DNA of 64,000 bases from Kalmusia sp. IMI 367209 (taxonomy: Eukaryota; Ascomycota; Dothideomycetes; Pleosporales; Didymosphaeriaceae): assembly GCA_027946365.1 (NCBI GenBank), contig JAPEUQ010000007.1:1612001-1676000 (forward strand), in the 5' to 3' direction. Positions 1 to 11,099 of the stretch are shown one piece after another (positions within the stretch are counted from its first letter, which is position 1; the number at the start of each line of letters is the position of its first letter). A program made the position numbers and the translations under genes. The notes under the pieces are model-generated. The model was not told the origin of the DNA, ran no database searches, and saw only the letters and a program-made list of their open reading frames with translations.

Positions 1-39
1 AACACTCGCTCGTTTCCAAGACCTTCACATCGTGTCTAA

Positions 40-1458
40 TCATACATCTTCTCTCCTTTCCACCCCGCTCTCCCTTCTATTCTCAACGGTGACATGAAAT
101 TCCGTCACGACTCGTATGCTCGAATCTCTGTCCTCAGTCTGACTCAACTCGAAGGTGTCTTCTGACTTGTGTGGACCTCCATTCGTATTTGCCTTCATGT
201 GCCTACGAAAAATATTCCTCGGTTGACGTGGAGAAGTCTCGGCCTCGCCACTTTGTCCAGAGCGATTAGATGCCGTGGAGAACACGCTAGGTAGGTAACG
301 AGTCACAAGTGGGCGCAAGCAGGGTAAACATGAACATGTTATGCCAACATTGGTTTCTACCGAAGACCAAGTAGCCGCTGGTGGATTGTCGTAGGTAGGA
401 TCGTCCGAGTTAGATATCGCAACGAGCGACTGGAGACGAAGTATCGATACAAGGCATCCACTGAAACAAGCAAACGTCAGCCGAGGTAGTAATGCATCGA
501 TGAACGAAAATTCGTACGACAAAGTGAGATCGGGCTGAGAGCATGAAACGCGCCGATAAGTGCGCTGGCGGTGCTGTACGCCGTATGACAATCATAGGTG
601 TAACGGCGCGCCATAAGCCACACGCACGATCGAAAACGTGCAGAGCAGGCATTGGATCCACTTACAAGCCACCGATAGCGAAGATCCCGACGAGCGCCTG
701 TTTCTGCCTCCGAGAGAGACTAAGCTTGCGAATAACCGGCATTGGCAGCGCAATGATAACGAAGTCTGTCAAAATGTTCATGGCACCATTGAAGAACCAT
801 ACCGCAAATTGGTTGAGGCATTCAGAAGGGTGCTTCAGCGTCCAGAAGGCCTGGATAGGCTTGCATCCGAATATACTGCTGAATACTGTCCAGAAAGCGT
901 AAATGAGGACGACCATCATGACAATGTAGCATGCGATTAGAAATCTCTTCGTGGGGAAGACGCGTCGATATTGAAGGAGGATCGAGATCTTCGTGAAGCC
1001 GAGGGAGAGGTAGTAGACGATAAGACTCGCGTAGAATGCCTTCATAGCCAGACCGTCATTTCGTGTTGTTTAGATGCGTGAGCCATACAGCGTACCTTGA
1101 GAGAATCTAGTGAATCTTCATGCTGTAACTCTGGTATGTGCCGTCCCATTCCATGTTTAGCTTCTATGGTGTGTGAGCGCTCTGGGGTGTTGTGAACGAA
1201 CAATTGACTTACGAATGCCGATGCATATACTTAATCCAATTGAGCAGAGCTAATTTTATGTTAGAATTGCCTCTTCATGATAAAATGCCGTACCAGAGCG
1301 ATTGAAACACAGTAATCTTCGACCCCAGCACATCTAACGACGAAAAAGCGGGTGTACAATCGAAGGCAGACCGTAAAGACAGCGAAGAGACTGAACACAC
1401 TAGAGATAATAACGGCCTGCCGCCCGCGGGGATTCTCACTCAAAAACATGACTGTCAA
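40..1458 (-). CDS. Fungal rhodopsin-domain (Pth11-like) seven-helix membrane protein
   Basis: Five exons are inferred on the minus strand: 1458-1294, 1249-1213, 1163-1096, 1039-666 and 460-40. All junctions are GT-AG and the frame closes at 354 residues. Seen: hydrophobic helices, the family-type stretch YYLSLGFTKISILLQYRRVF, a conserved-looking Cys in GCKPIQAFW, a helix ending in the basic loop RKLSLSRRQK, then the last helix rejoined across a 205-nt intron. The C-terminal tail of about 110 residues is polar. Members of this family (Fung_rhodopsin, related to the Magnaporthe surface sensor Pth11 but apparently without a CFEM domain here) are plasma-membrane proteins whose ligands are mostly unknown. 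The start is the Met at 1458; the Met three codons further in is an alternative. The family call is strong and the role is inference. Confidence 0.82.
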
Positions 1459-2382
1459 TGTAAATTTTTGGATGGTTCTGAATTGCGATTGTCACTAAGC
1501 AATAAAGAAATCAGTCCGTGGCCGTTCAGGGTGACAACGGGTTCCGCAACACCCGCTCTGCATGTGAATGCGATGGCTGAAACAAAGAAACCGTCAGTTC
1601 ATCAACATGATCGTAGCAGGGACCCGCTAATCGAAATAAAGCTTCCCGAATCAGAAAGCCCTTCCACGCAGTCGGTACTGGTAAGTAATAGTGGCATCTT
1701 CGTACCCTGGTCGTGAGCCGGCTGCTGCTGGAGCCATCCACGTTTGCGTGCGTGCGACCTCTTGATGCTATGTTCCCCTCACCCATCTCGGGATGTCCAT
1801 GCGGACGATAGCGTCTTCCGAGATTGTACGACCTTGACGACGCTGGGTAAGCTCAAATTTGGCACAATCAGCAGTCGCAGAACAGCGGGTCCTCTTGGCG
1901 TAGAAGAAAGTTGGGAACGATTTCGGAGACTTTCCAAGAGTCAGGCAGAGGTTGGGTGGAGATGCAACCATCGGCAGCAATAGGTCGTTGACGTTTTCGA
2001 TATATCACCTAGGCCGTTCGACAAACCCATACAATAAAGCTAACATGCTCATCCCCGCCTCATTTTCGTAGACCATCACGATTCAAGCAAGCGATCGAAG
2101 TGGTATTTTGAGTATTATCAATGAGATATTCAGCAGCAAGAAGAAAGCGATATTGGGTAGGCTCAACATTCTGATTTTAGAGAGCGGTTAGAGTGCCATT
2201 TTAATTCAACGCTACCCCTCATTCTTATCGGAGTGATGACATGACTCGTTTTCTACAGCCCCACCGCCCCCAGTAGCCCCGCTCCTGGTTTTTTTATTTC
2301 GCCTTCATCAGACTGAATCTTCTTTACAATATGAGTATATGTATATCCTTGTGAGACAAAAATTCATCAAATCACAACAACA
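1459..2382. other. Intergenic, no gene recognised
   Basis: Upstream region of the rhodopsin-domain gene. Only short overlapping open frames without recognisable motifs are present. It becomes AT-richer toward the tRNA gene. Confidence 0.6.
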
Positions 2383-2476
2383 TCCGATATGGTCTAGTGG
2401 CTAGGATTTGCCGCTCTCATCAAGAGCAGAATGCTTTGGCGCCGGCAAGGCCCGGGTTCGATTCCCGGTGTCGGAA
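2383..2476 (+). tRNA. tRNA-Glu (anticodon CTC) with a 22-nt intron
   Basis: A full cloverleaf can be drawn. The acceptor arm TCCGATA pairs with TGTCGGA and is followed by an A discriminator. The anticodon stem TGCCG pairs with CGGCA around the loop CTCTCAC, giving anticodon CTC. The T arm is CCGGG-TTCGATT-CCCGG, which also holds the internal B box. A 22-nt insert lies one base 3' of the anticodon, the canonical place for a nuclear tRNA intron. The mature tRNA would be 72 nt before CCA addition. A run of five T follows nine bases downstream. Confidence 0.95.
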
Positions 2477-2484
2477 TACGTTTC

Positions 2485-2489
2485 TTTTT
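2485..2489 (+). terminator. RNA polymerase III terminator of tRNA-Glu
   Basis: A TTTTT run on the sense strand begins nine bases after the mature tRNA end, as expected for Pol III termination. It is preceded by a TTT trinucleotide. Confidence 0.7.
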
Positions 2490-3410
2490 GGCTTTCTGAT
2501 GCGTTGTGGTGCATCCTCAAAGCGGCGTAGGTGAGTGTTGAGCGAACCTTTTTGCCTAGTGAGGGTCTTGTGCTCTACCCTAGACTTTTACATAGCTTGA
2601 AAACACGTATACATCTAGCTTTAGAACTAAAATTCACAGCTGGGGTCAAATACGCTTTTGCACCTAGGAAGTAGCTTATGTTTCGATGTTCAAAGGTGGA
2701 AAATGATCTCTTAAAGGAACACAAACAAGCAAAAAATACAGCTTCATTTTAGGTCTTCTTAAAGAGAAAATCCGACTTATGAGCTTCCTAACAGATAAGA
2801 TGTATTGTGCCGCTGTAAATGTACAAGTATTGTAGGCGGCGATTTTGCTGAGCCATCTTACACACAGAGTTTTCATATAGAGAGCGAGACCTTTCCGACT
2901 CAACAACCTTCTTACGTAGATTTGATTTGCCCAATGTATTACTGCTTATCGTTATATCTACCTGCGAGTAACTATCAAGAAGAAACAATAACAATTTTTC
3001 CCATCTTAAGTACGCTCTTCACTACCAGCGAGCTTAAGATCTCCCTACGAACGTATCCTCTCAACGATACAATGTACACGTTTCGCACCTGGATCGTGTA
3101 GGCAATAGCTTTAGGGATTTTGTATTTCGTCGTGCCGAAGCTACGCATCGTCGAAAAAATACTACTAATATTATCTCAAAGCCTGTTTTATCTAGGAACA
3201 CCTTAGTTCCGTGACTCTACGCAGAAAAAAAATATCTAACTAAGTTTGCAAGTGAGTCAAAAGATGAGAGAAAGGGAAAGTGCGGAGGTGTGACTCTTCC
3301 CCGAAGCCGCTACCTACTAGACCCCGCGTCATGCTACAAAAAGTGCCCCGCGCGCATACTGAGCATCACTACTCGTGAACCCTCCTGCTTCCGCCGGAAC
3401 CACAGTAACC
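2490..3410. other. AT-rich intergenic region upstream of HIS5
   Basis: No convincing gene. The small open frames on both strands (e.g. 2676-3101) have no recognisable motif and overlap each other. The last 150 bases before HIS5 contain pyrimidine-rich stretches typical of a fungal promoter or 5' UTR. Confidence 0.6.
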
Positions 3411-4826
3411 ATGGCTCCTAGCAGATCTGTATTCGACTTGTCGAAATGCGCGCGACCAAATATACTCGCATTGGAGCCGTATCGTTGCGCGCGCGAGTAC
3501 GTCAACCTCTGTTGTTCGTATTCGGGCATTCTTTAACAGAGCGCAGTGACTACAAAGACGACGGCACAAACATCCTCCTCGACGCGAATGAGAACGCAAT
3601 CGGACCTGGTCTTGCGCTCGATCAGGATGGCAAGCTATCGAACGGCACGTCCAATGGCTCCGGGCTTGCCGTTGATATTGACCTATTTGGCCTGAATCGA
3701 TACCCTGACCCGTAAGCCCTCGGTCACTACTGCCCGTGTCAATTAGAGCTAATAGAGCATCTCCAGCCACCAAATAGACCTCAAACAAGACCTCTGTAAC
3801 CTCCGCAACACCCACACCCACACCTCGAAGACGCTTACCCCCGACCACCTCTTCGTTGGTGTCGGTTCCGATGAAGCAATCGATGCTCTCCTCCGCGCCT
3901 TCTGTGTTCCAAGCAAGGACAAGATCCTCGTATGCCCACCTACATATGGCATGTATAGCGTGTCCGCGCAAGTAAACGACGTCGCACTCGTCAAAGTCCC
4001 ACTACAAATACCGGGGTTTCAGCTTGATGTGCCTGCGATAAAGGACGCGCTGTCGAAAGACCCCAGCATAAAGATAGCATACTTCTGCTCGCCCGGTAAC
4101 CCGACTGGTGCGCTGCTGAAGAAGGAGGATGTACAGCAGATATTGGAGCACGAAAGCTGGAACGGTGTTGTGGTACTAGACGAGGCATACATTGATTTTG
4201 CGCCCAACGGCTCGAGTCTCGCCGAATGGGTTACAGAGTGGCCGAATTTGGTCGTTATGCAGACTTTGTCGAAGGCTTTCGGTCTCGCGGGTATACGGCT
4301 GGGGGCGGCGTTCACAGACCCGGCCATTGCGAGAATACTGAATTCGCTCAAGGCGCCGTACAACATCTCCAATCCGACGAGTCAGCTTGCGCGTGCGGCA
4401 CTAGACTCAAAGCACCTGAATGTCATGTATAGGAACAAAGATCTAATAGTTAAGCAGAGGGATAGGATGTTGACGGAGCTACCTAAGATACCGGGTATCG
4501 GAAAATTCATCGGAGGCACGGAGTCGAATTTCTTGCTCTTCGAAATGCTTGATGCGCCTGCTGACAAGGGTGGTAAACCATCAAATGAGGCAGCATTGGC
4601 TGTTTACGAAGGGCTGGCTGAGGAGAAGGGCGTTGTGGTGCGCTTCCGAGGAAAAGAGTATGGGTGCTTAGGCTGCTTGAGAATAACGGTTGGCTCAGAG
4701 AAGGAGGTCGATCGATTTCTAGAAGAGATCAAAGTCGTTCTGGAGAACATCTTTAAGAAGTCGGGCAAGCTGGGTGCAAAAGAGGAAGAGAAGAGGGAGA
4801 GGGAAGCTAGTGCTGTTGTTGCATAA
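3411..4826 (+). CDS. HIS5: Histidinol-phosphate aminotransferase
   Basis: This PLP-dependent fold-type I enzyme transfers an amino group from glutamate to imidazole-acetol phosphate in histidine biosynthesis. Three exons (3411-3496, 3547-3711, 3767-4826) give 436 residues; introns are 50 and 55 nt. Seen: an N-terminal stretch ending NILALEPYRCARD, the family hallmark LLDANENAIGP, the VGVGSDEAID segment, the substrate/PLP segment CSPGNPTG, VVLDEAYIDF with the PLP-contacting Asp and Tyr, the Schiff-base Lys in TLSKAFGLAG (about residue 253) and the phosphate-binding Arg in GIRLG. The first intron restores CARD-DYKDDGTN, which supports both the start and the splice. The gene is convergent with the FAD oxidoreductase. 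The highly charged Lys/Glu-rich last 25 residues look dispensable. Confidence 0.97.
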
Positions 4827-5175
4827 AAGAGGTTCGACGAGCGGACAACTATGACACGTCGTAAAACTGTTTGCGATGTTTTACGGGTAACAGCAGTAGA
4901 GATTTTGCATACTTCTAGGTACTAATATATGGATTGTCTATCCATGGGAAATTTCTCCATGGAACGGAAAAGGTAACAACACTCAAATAGACATCTAGAT
5001 CATGCAATGATCATTAAAATGACAAAACCAATGAAAATTCCTCAGTCTTAGTTGTCTAGGCGGAAATCAGACCACAGGGAAACCCATAGGTGTGTACCGA
5101 TCTTACATATTCCGTAGCTCAAAAGTTTCAGACAAAGATTTATACACTTTTGTCATTTACACCCAATTTTTCTAC
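4827..5175. other. Convergent 3' flanks of HIS5 and the FAD oxidoreductase
   Basis: AT-rich sequence between two convergent stop codons. It presumably holds both 3' UTRs and polyadenylation sites. No open frame of note. Confidence 0.6.
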
Positions 5176-6816
5176 TTAAATCTTCGATTCGATATGCTTC
5201 GTTCTCGCGAGATGTTCGACCGCGAGGTAGCCCAGTACAAGCCCTCTGCTGATACCCCAACCACTATTATACCCAGTACCCATCATAAGTGGCGACGAGA
5301 CAACACCAATAGCGTATAAGTCTGAAATGATTCCTCCTTCCGTATCGAGGACCTGACCATGAAGCCCAATTTTGATACCTGCGTTTCCAATGCCCGCATT
5401 CAAAAGGCGCCAATTCATGCCATAGAAAGGGCCACGTTCGATAGGTCCTAACAACGGCGATGGCTTAGTTGCCGGATCACCAAGGAATTTCTTGGCCCAA
5501 TCGTTTTCTCCACGATGGAAGTCTGGATCCGTACCCTCTCGAGCATATTTATTGAATCGCTCGACCGTCGAAACTAAGGCATTTGCATCGATGTTCAACA
5601 TTTTGCCCAGATCATGTAGATTTTGTGCTTTGGCGACCTTCATGCCTTCCGGGTAAGGTTCTCCGGGCGCAGCAGGCGGCAGGCCGTATTTCTGGTGATG
5701 ATCTTCGTCCCAAATGAGGAAAAAAGGATTTGTTCCTTTTCCGTGGGCAATAGAAGCGACGACGGATTTGTAGTATGAATCGTCACAAAACCGCTTGCCT
5801 GTAGAGTCAACGAGAATTGAGTGTGGCCAACCCATTGTTGTCGATCCATATCGAAAGCCTAGGTCTTCAGGGGTAGGCGGTTCTCCTATCCGGTAACCAG
5901 GCATGTGTACGGCTTTGTCGACAGGCATTTTGATAATATCAGCTCCTATGTCCCGCCCTATCAACAACCCGTCGCCACGGATGCCTGGTGGAGCAACGGA
6001 CCCAGTCACTTCGCGCTGCAAATTTGAGTAGTCTTGGACGAGATCGAAGTTCCAATCGTATGATCCGGTCGCAAGGATTACAGCGCCATTGAAACTATCA
6101 AGCCCTTCAGGAGTCTCGCACTCAATTCCAGTGACAGCACCATTTCTCCTGAGTAATTTGACGCCACGATGCTCGGTCAAAATTAGCACACCTCGGCGTC
6201 GCAAAGCGGCCAGTAAGTGTGCAGCGACCCCGGTGCCCATAGTCAAGAGATCTTCCGCTTGACGTTGGGCAGTCAGCTCGGCTGTTTTTTTGATATCGCC
6301 AGCGAGGCTGAACAATTCACCGTAGGTTGGACCAGGCGGATGATGCGGGCTGCACAGGAGTTTGGATCGAAGTTCACCTAGATTAGAACCAACCAAAGGT
6401 GCTGCAGCCAGATATCGCCCTTCTTTTTTCGAACCCGTTCTACGGGGGTAATAGTAGTCTGGGAAATCCCGAATGATCTCCCACTTCATGGCCTGGCATT
6501 TCTCTAGATGCTCCAAGACACGCGGCCCCTCGTTGACCCACTGATCCAATAATTGTTCGTCAAGCTTCGTTGGGTCGTCATTAAGTGCTTTGACGTACTC
6601 GCGTGTCTCTTCGAGAGTGTCTTCAATACCAGCCTGCACCATCAAGTGATTCTTTCCCGCCCAGACCTGGCCGGCTGAGAACGCTGTAGAGCCACCAAGT
6701 TTTTTGTACGCTTCAAGAACCACGACACGTAGTCCTAAATCGTGTGCACGTACAGCAGCTGAGAGTCCGGCAGCGCCTGATCCGACAACCACAACATCGT
6801 ATTCGTTCTTTGTCAT
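5176..6816 (-). CDS. FAD-dependent oxidoreductase, 3-ketosteroid dehydrogenase / fumarate reductase type
   Basis: A single-exon gene of 546 residues in the FAD_binding_2 superfamily. Seen: the N-terminal dinucleotide-binding motif VVVVGSGAAGLSAA with the acidic end of the second strand (VVLEAYKKLGGSTAFSAG), the internal FAD-domain strand AVILATGSYDWN, and the C-terminal flavin segment GTGYNSGWGISRGLVLGYLA. The overall pattern resembles 3-ketosteroid-delta-1-dehydrogenases and related flavin dehydrogenases that act on steroids or other cyclic ketones. The true substrate cannot be read from sequence. The protein ends in Ser-Lys-Ile, a non-canonical variant of the peroxisomal C-terminal signal, so a peroxisomal location is possible but unproven. 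The start is the only Met before the FAD motif. Confidence 0.88.
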   Translation of the reverse strand: MTKNEYDVVVVGSGAAGLSAAVRAHDLGLRVVVLEAYKKLGGSTAFSAGQVWAGKNHLMVQAGIEDTLEETREYVKALNDDPTKLDEQLLDQWVNEGPRVLEHLEKCQAMKWEIIRDFPDYYYPRRTGSKKEGRYLAAAPLVGSNLGELRSKLLCSPHHPPGPTYGELFSLAGDIKKTAELTAQRQAEDLLTMGTGVAAHLLAALRRRGVLILTEHRGVKLLRRNGAVTGIECETPEGLDSFNGAVILATGSYDWNFDLVQDYSNLQREVTGSVAPPGIRGDGLLIGRDIGADIIKMPVDKAVHMPGYRIGEPPTPEDLGFRYGSTTMGWPHSILVDSTGKRFCDDSYYKSVVASIAHGKGTNPFFLIWDEDHHQKYGLPPAAPGEPYPEGMKVAKAQNLHDLGKMLNIDANALVSTVERFNKYAREGTDPDFHRGENDWAKKFLGDPATKPSPLLGPIERGPFYGMNWRLLNAGIGNAGIKIGLHGQVLDTEGGIISDLYAIGVVSSPLMMGTGYNSGWGISRGLVLGYLAVEHLARTKHIESKI

Positions 6817-8221
6817 AACCGGTCAAATGAATCTGCAATTTACTAGTATAGAGAAACTGATACTGTGAGCATCATATAATAAAAAGGGAGCGAAGTAGCT
6901 CTGATGTACGTAGTAGGTGTGGGGTTCACACTCGGAAAACCATTAGCGTGAAAGTATTCATTAGTGTACAAGATGCATGCTGGGGACGGAATTGGGAATC
7001 CTCACGACTTCTGGATAATGCACTCCCGAACCCCGCATATTCCTAAAGCAGGCCCTGCTGACCTCCAGCCTATCAAAATTTGCACGAATTACCAAGATCA
7101 ACTTCGCTTTGCATGAATTCGTATTTTGCACCATCAGCAGGTTCAAGACTACCGGTTACTTGTTGGGGACTATTGATATGGGTTTTTATGAATGGCTGAG
7201 ATGCGCTTCAGCTTTTTCGGGGTGATCACTTGATATTGCTCAGGTCACAGGTGCAGGTTGTGACGATACCGGAAGCTGGATAAAGCCAATATTTGTGTCT
7301 TTTTTTTTTTTTCGCAAGCTGAGTTCATGGCCATTACTAAAGGATATAAGAAATACTGTCATGCTACTTTGATGTGTGAGCAATTTTACTGATAGTAATA
7401 ATTATTTTTCCAAGTCTTTGGCAACTTTTATGTGATGAAAATTACGTACTAATGCTAGAGGGCCCGAGCAAGTAGACACTGCATATGCAGGTAATGGGGG
7501 AGACTGCTTTATTGAGATCTGAGGACCCTTAATGTCTATAATCTTACTGCCTTAAATGTACTCTTTTGATATCACATACTCACAGGCTGGATAACTCGTA
7601 CCACCTCTCCGCTGATTCCTTCCCTTGACCCCACGAATCTCGTACGAGATGGCTCTAATTGCCATTTTAATGCTACCCGATGGGTTGAGTTGTGATATTA
7701 CCCATTTACGGCCTAAACATCAAGCATGAGTCCGTGTTGATATATGTGACATGATTTCAGTGTTAAGTCAACATTTTAGAGATCTTATTGTGTACTCGGA
7801 AACATCCCACTTCACTTTACACGTGTCGAATAGCTATGAATTGCGATACTGCAATGCGCTATTTGAATCAGCGCCTCTTACCCTTCTCAGAGGCAGCGTA
7901 TCGGGAAGGCACGCCAGACAATCTTCTCGTTCATACCGTATATTCTGAGGGAATTTGGCTTATAATAAAAGTAAGATTTCCCTCACATTACCAGTCTTGT
8001 GGTCTCAAATATCAACAAGAACTGTCTATTCTTCAAGTAGAGTGTGACTATATGCATTTGATCTATTATGCTTTCGCTAAATGAGTAGGAAGAGGAGGCA
8101 AATATCAAGGTAGCTATTGGGGCATCCATCCAGCGTGCACGAGCAGAAGATATAGGTGGTAGTTCTATCTATCGATGAAGAATTGTCACTGCAGCAAGAT
8201 CTCGACTTACTTGATGATGCA
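6817..8221. other. Gene-poor AT-rich stretch with a poly-T tract
   Basis: About 1.4 kb without a recognisable gene. It contains a run of 13 T at 7300-7312. Frames at 6961-7146 and 7751-8084 are short, overlapping in different frames and without motifs, so I do not call them. Confidence 0.55.
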
Positions 8222-8809
8222 CTACCGTTTTACTGGATAGATTACGTCTTCTCGAATTGCCTGGACGATTCGCAGGTAGTCCGTCACACCTCCACTCCCT
8301 GAGCGAAAAGACGCAACGAGTGTGCTCGTGCCCAATTCTGCATCAACCCGAACAGCTCGAGCCGAATTGCCTGCACAAGAGAGTGCTGCATCCCCGAGCA
8401 GTGCACAATCACGTGCACTATCATGGCACTCTTCCCCTAATGCGTCTACCTGAATAGTCCCACCGAGAACAATCAATCTAGATTCGTCGCATGTTTCATG
8501 TTTCACACGCAAACAGGGCAACCCGCGCGCCTTGTACGCGAGCGCCAGGGTTGTACGATGCAGCGGAGATGACGCGGTGAGATGGCTTGGCAGCAGCGTA
8601 CCTGCATCGGGTCGCAGGGTTGGAGGGCTGGAGTGAGATCTGCAATCTCCGACTCGCTGAGCTGAGTGTGCTGGTCTGGTAGATTGAAAAAGCGCTGCTG
8701 GGTAGAGGTGGAATGCGACTCCGATCTGACCAAAGCCCAAATCTAGGAGAAATTTCGTTGTGCATATGGAGTATCTTGGGGTGGCTCGACCCGTGATCAG
8801 TATTTCCAC
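8222..8809 (-). CDS. Hypothetical open frame downstream of the Obg gene (doubtful)
   Basis: An uninterrupted 195-codon frame on the same strand as the Obg GTPase and 111 bases past its stop. I do not recognise it. The first part is rich in Ser, Arg, Thr and Pro, like chance translation of GC-rich DNA. The last 90 residues are somewhat more protein-like (acidic and Ala/Val-rich, ending near DYLRIVQAIREDVIYPVKR). A second frame at 8496-8867 overlaps it on the same strand, which weakens the case. It could be a small lineage-specific gene, an exon of one, or noise. Confidence 0.22.
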   Translation of the reverse strand: MEILITGRATPRYSICTTKFLLDLGFGQIGVAFHLYPAALFQSTRPAHSAQRVGDCRSHSSPPTLRPDAGTLLPSHLTASSPLHRTTLALAYKARGLPCLRVKHETCDESRLIVLGGTIQVDALGEECHDSARDCALLGDAALSCAGNSARAVRVDAELGTSTLVASFRSGSGGVTDYLRIVQAIREDVIYPVKR

Positions 8810-8919
8810 TTTCGTCCTTGTACTGTAGTCTTGAGTAGCACGAGCAATAAATGCGCAAATTGGTCATCTGGAAAAGGATCTGCTTAATGCGAATTCGGAG
8901 TATATTGAGAGGGGTATCA

Positions 8920-10617
8920 TTATTCTTCGAGCAAATCCATCACTAGTTGAGGGATAACATCCACTCCTTCAGCCCTGACCGCACTCACAGGCACCGCCTG
9001 AACACTTTCCCTCCATGCGTTCTTGCGATTGCTGGGATGCGATTGCGTGCCTTTTTTCACTCCATCTAGATACTCGTGCAGCCTTTGGTAGTTTTCCCGA
9101 GTGTTTGGGAGGTCTGCTTTCGTCGCGACTACGAACCAGGGTTTGGCCGAGATAGGCGTGGTCGGTAGAAATGGCAGAGGCTCCAATGTAAGGTCCAGAT
9201 CTGGCGAATCGATCATGTCTGATGGCTTGGTGGGTGACGGGCTACTGCCAGGCGGTCTGTAAGTGACGGTACGACGCTCAGACTCAGCATTCAATTCTCT
9301 GCCTCGTATAGTCTCGTATTCGGAGACTTCCCGCCAAAGAAGCTTCAAAGCTTGCACAGCATCACCAGCGGACAAGTCGACGACAAAGGCGAGCACTGCA
9401 GCTCTTTCCACGTGGCGCAAGAAACCGAGACCTAGACCTTTGTCAAGATGCGCGTCCTCAATTAATCCTGGCACGTCGGCAATTGTGAAATTGTCACGAA
9501 GTGCACCGTCTCTCCCTCTCTTGATGATAGCTGGACGTCCTTTGTGGTTGTCCAGTACTACGGTGCCTACGTTCGGCTGAAGAGTCGTGAATGCCCAATT
9601 GCCTATACGAGCTCTACTGTTGCTCAAGGCTCGAAGCAAAGTGCTCTTCCCTGCATTAGGTAGGCCTACGAGCCCAAGATCTGCCAGTATCTTGAGCTCT
9701 AGTTGCAATGACAGTTTCATACCTACGTCGCCTCTAGTTGCCATCTTTGGCCGGGACTGATGAGGTGTTACGAAGTGAGGGTTGCCCAAACCACCCATTG
9801 CTCCCGCAGCAAGAAGCATTGGCGTCTCCATATGCTTGTCCAGGTCAAGCCATATAGGGGCTTGTGGCTGGAGTGCCGCCAGGTGAGACTTTCGAGGGGG
9901 TGGCAGGGCCGGGAAGGTCATCCTGTTGAGCTCGGAAGGTACCAAACCAGGAAACACCAGCCATTTGTCCTTCCTGTAGACACCCTTCTCCTGGTCTTCG
10001 TCCTCTGTCAACGCCTTTGTTCTACCCCAGCGTTCAGTCCGGTCATGCTCTTCGATCTCATCTGCGATTGGGTCGTGCCGCTGTATTTCGCGTACGATGG
10101 TGCCTACTGGAACTGTAATGAGCACATCCGCGCCGCGCTCTCCGCCCTTCACTTTTCCTTGGCCATTGCGACCTCTTCCGGCCTTCATGAGGCGGCGTCT
10201 GGCAAGCTTATGCAGCGACGTCTCGCCACGCACTGCCTGAATGTATACATTCCCACCGCTGCCGCCGTCTCCACCATTGGCAGGCCCTTCTTCGATATAT
10301 TTCTCGCGCAAGAACGATACACAGCCGTGGCCACCGGCACCTGCTTCTACCGTGAGGATGCAACGGTCGGCGAAGGGGGTTATGGCGTAATTGTCGGGCG
10401 TTGGGTTTAGATGGGATAGCTGCGTGTCGGGTGGTTCGAATTGGGAGCCTGCGCTCTCCGTGGTGGTGAAACTACATCTTGCTAATGATACTCGCCTGCG
10501 GGTAAGACAGCGGCGAGCGATGGAGAGCGCGCAGGCTTCGGACAGTTGAGGATATAGGAAAGGCGTCAATGTGCTGCCGAGGCAGAAAAGCCTAGTCGTG
10601 GGTCTCGCCAGCGGCAT
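8920..10617 (-). CDS. MTG2: Mitochondrial Obg-family GTPase (Mtg2/ObgE-like)
   Basis: GTPase of the Obg/CgtA family; the fungal organellar member assists assembly of the large mitochondrial ribosomal subunit. With the Met at 10617 the protein has 565 residues. Seen: an Arg-rich, acid-poor leader like a mitochondrial presequence, the glycine-rich Obg fold (VEAGAGGHGCVSFLREKY, GGDGGSGGNVYIQA), then the G domain: G1 GLPNAGKST near residue 318, G2 FTTLQPNVG, G3 DVPGLIEDAH, G4 ATKADL and a G5-like SAVRAEG. A charged insert of about 80 residues splits the Obg fold before the MGGLGNPHF segment. The frame stays open 357 bases further upstream to 10974. I prefer the inner Met because it begins a plausible presequence and leaves room for the promoter shared with the divergent SDR gene. 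Confidence 0.92.
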   Translation of the reverse strand: MPLARPTTRLFCLGSTLTPFLYPQLSEACALSIARRCLTRRRVSLARCSFTTTESAGSQFEPPDTQLSHLNPTPDNYAITPFADRCILTVEAGAGGHGCVSFLREKYIEEGPANGGDGGSGGNVYIQAVRGETSLHKLARRRLMKAGRGRNGQGKVKGGERGADVLITVPVGTIVREIQRHDPIADEIEEHDRTERWGRTKALTEDEDQEKGVYRKDKWLVFPGLVPSELNRMTFPALPPPRKSHLAALQPQAPIWLDLDKHMETPMLLAAGAMGGLGNPHFVTPHQSRPKMATRGDVGMKLSLQLELKILADLGLVGLPNAGKSTLLRALSNSRARIGNWAFTTLQPNVGTVVLDNHKGRPAIIKRGRDGALRDNFTIADVPGLIEDAHLDKGLGLGFLRHVERAAVLAFVVDLSAGDAVQALKLLWREVSEYETIRGRELNAESERRTVTYRPPGSSPSPTKPSDMIDSPDLDLTLEPLPFLPTTPISAKPWFVVATKADLPNTRENYQRLHEYLDGVKKGTQSHPSNRKNAWRESVQAVPVSAVRAEGVDVIPQLVMDLLEE

Positions 10618-11099
10618 GCAGCAGGATGCTCCAGACTCTTGCTCGATAGCTGAAACGCGCCTGGGTTCGCTGGGTGGGCAGGTGGCGTAGAACAATGTCC
10701 GAAGGCTCTGCTGCTGATTTGAGATGGGAGCCAGGAGCGCGCCGTTACATAATTCGTCGGACTTGGTCAGGCAGGAGCTATGGCCACCACCACCCATCTG
10801 CGCCGCGTTCCTGGCTAGAGCCCAGCGAAGTCCGCCCATCACCACCGCCTTCAGCCAGACCCGGCAGCGGCTGCTCTCCGTCTCACGCTGGCTGGTACCT
10901 GCATCACCCACTGTCTGCTTCCATTGCCCAATCTCCGTCGCCGCTCCACCGCGTTCTCGCAAGCAGAAGCACATTCAGGCCTCCTTGACTCCACATTCAC
11001 CGCAAGGCGATTCTTGGCAGCTCACACGTGCGGTACGCAAGCTTCCAACGCTCCTCCGCTCCGCTGCGATTCGACAGTCTGCTGCCCAGCGGCATCACC
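10618..11099. promoter_or_regulatory. Divergent promoter region of the Obg and SDR genes
   Basis: About 480 bases between two head-to-head starts. Long open frames occur on both strands here (10618-10974 minus, 10674-11099 plus), probably because the DNA is GC-rich. They lack domain motifs. Confidence 0.5.

Noticed and set aside
9760..10410. 216-codon plus-strand frame antisense to the Obg gene
   Set aside because: Shadow of the GTPase coding region; no features of its own.
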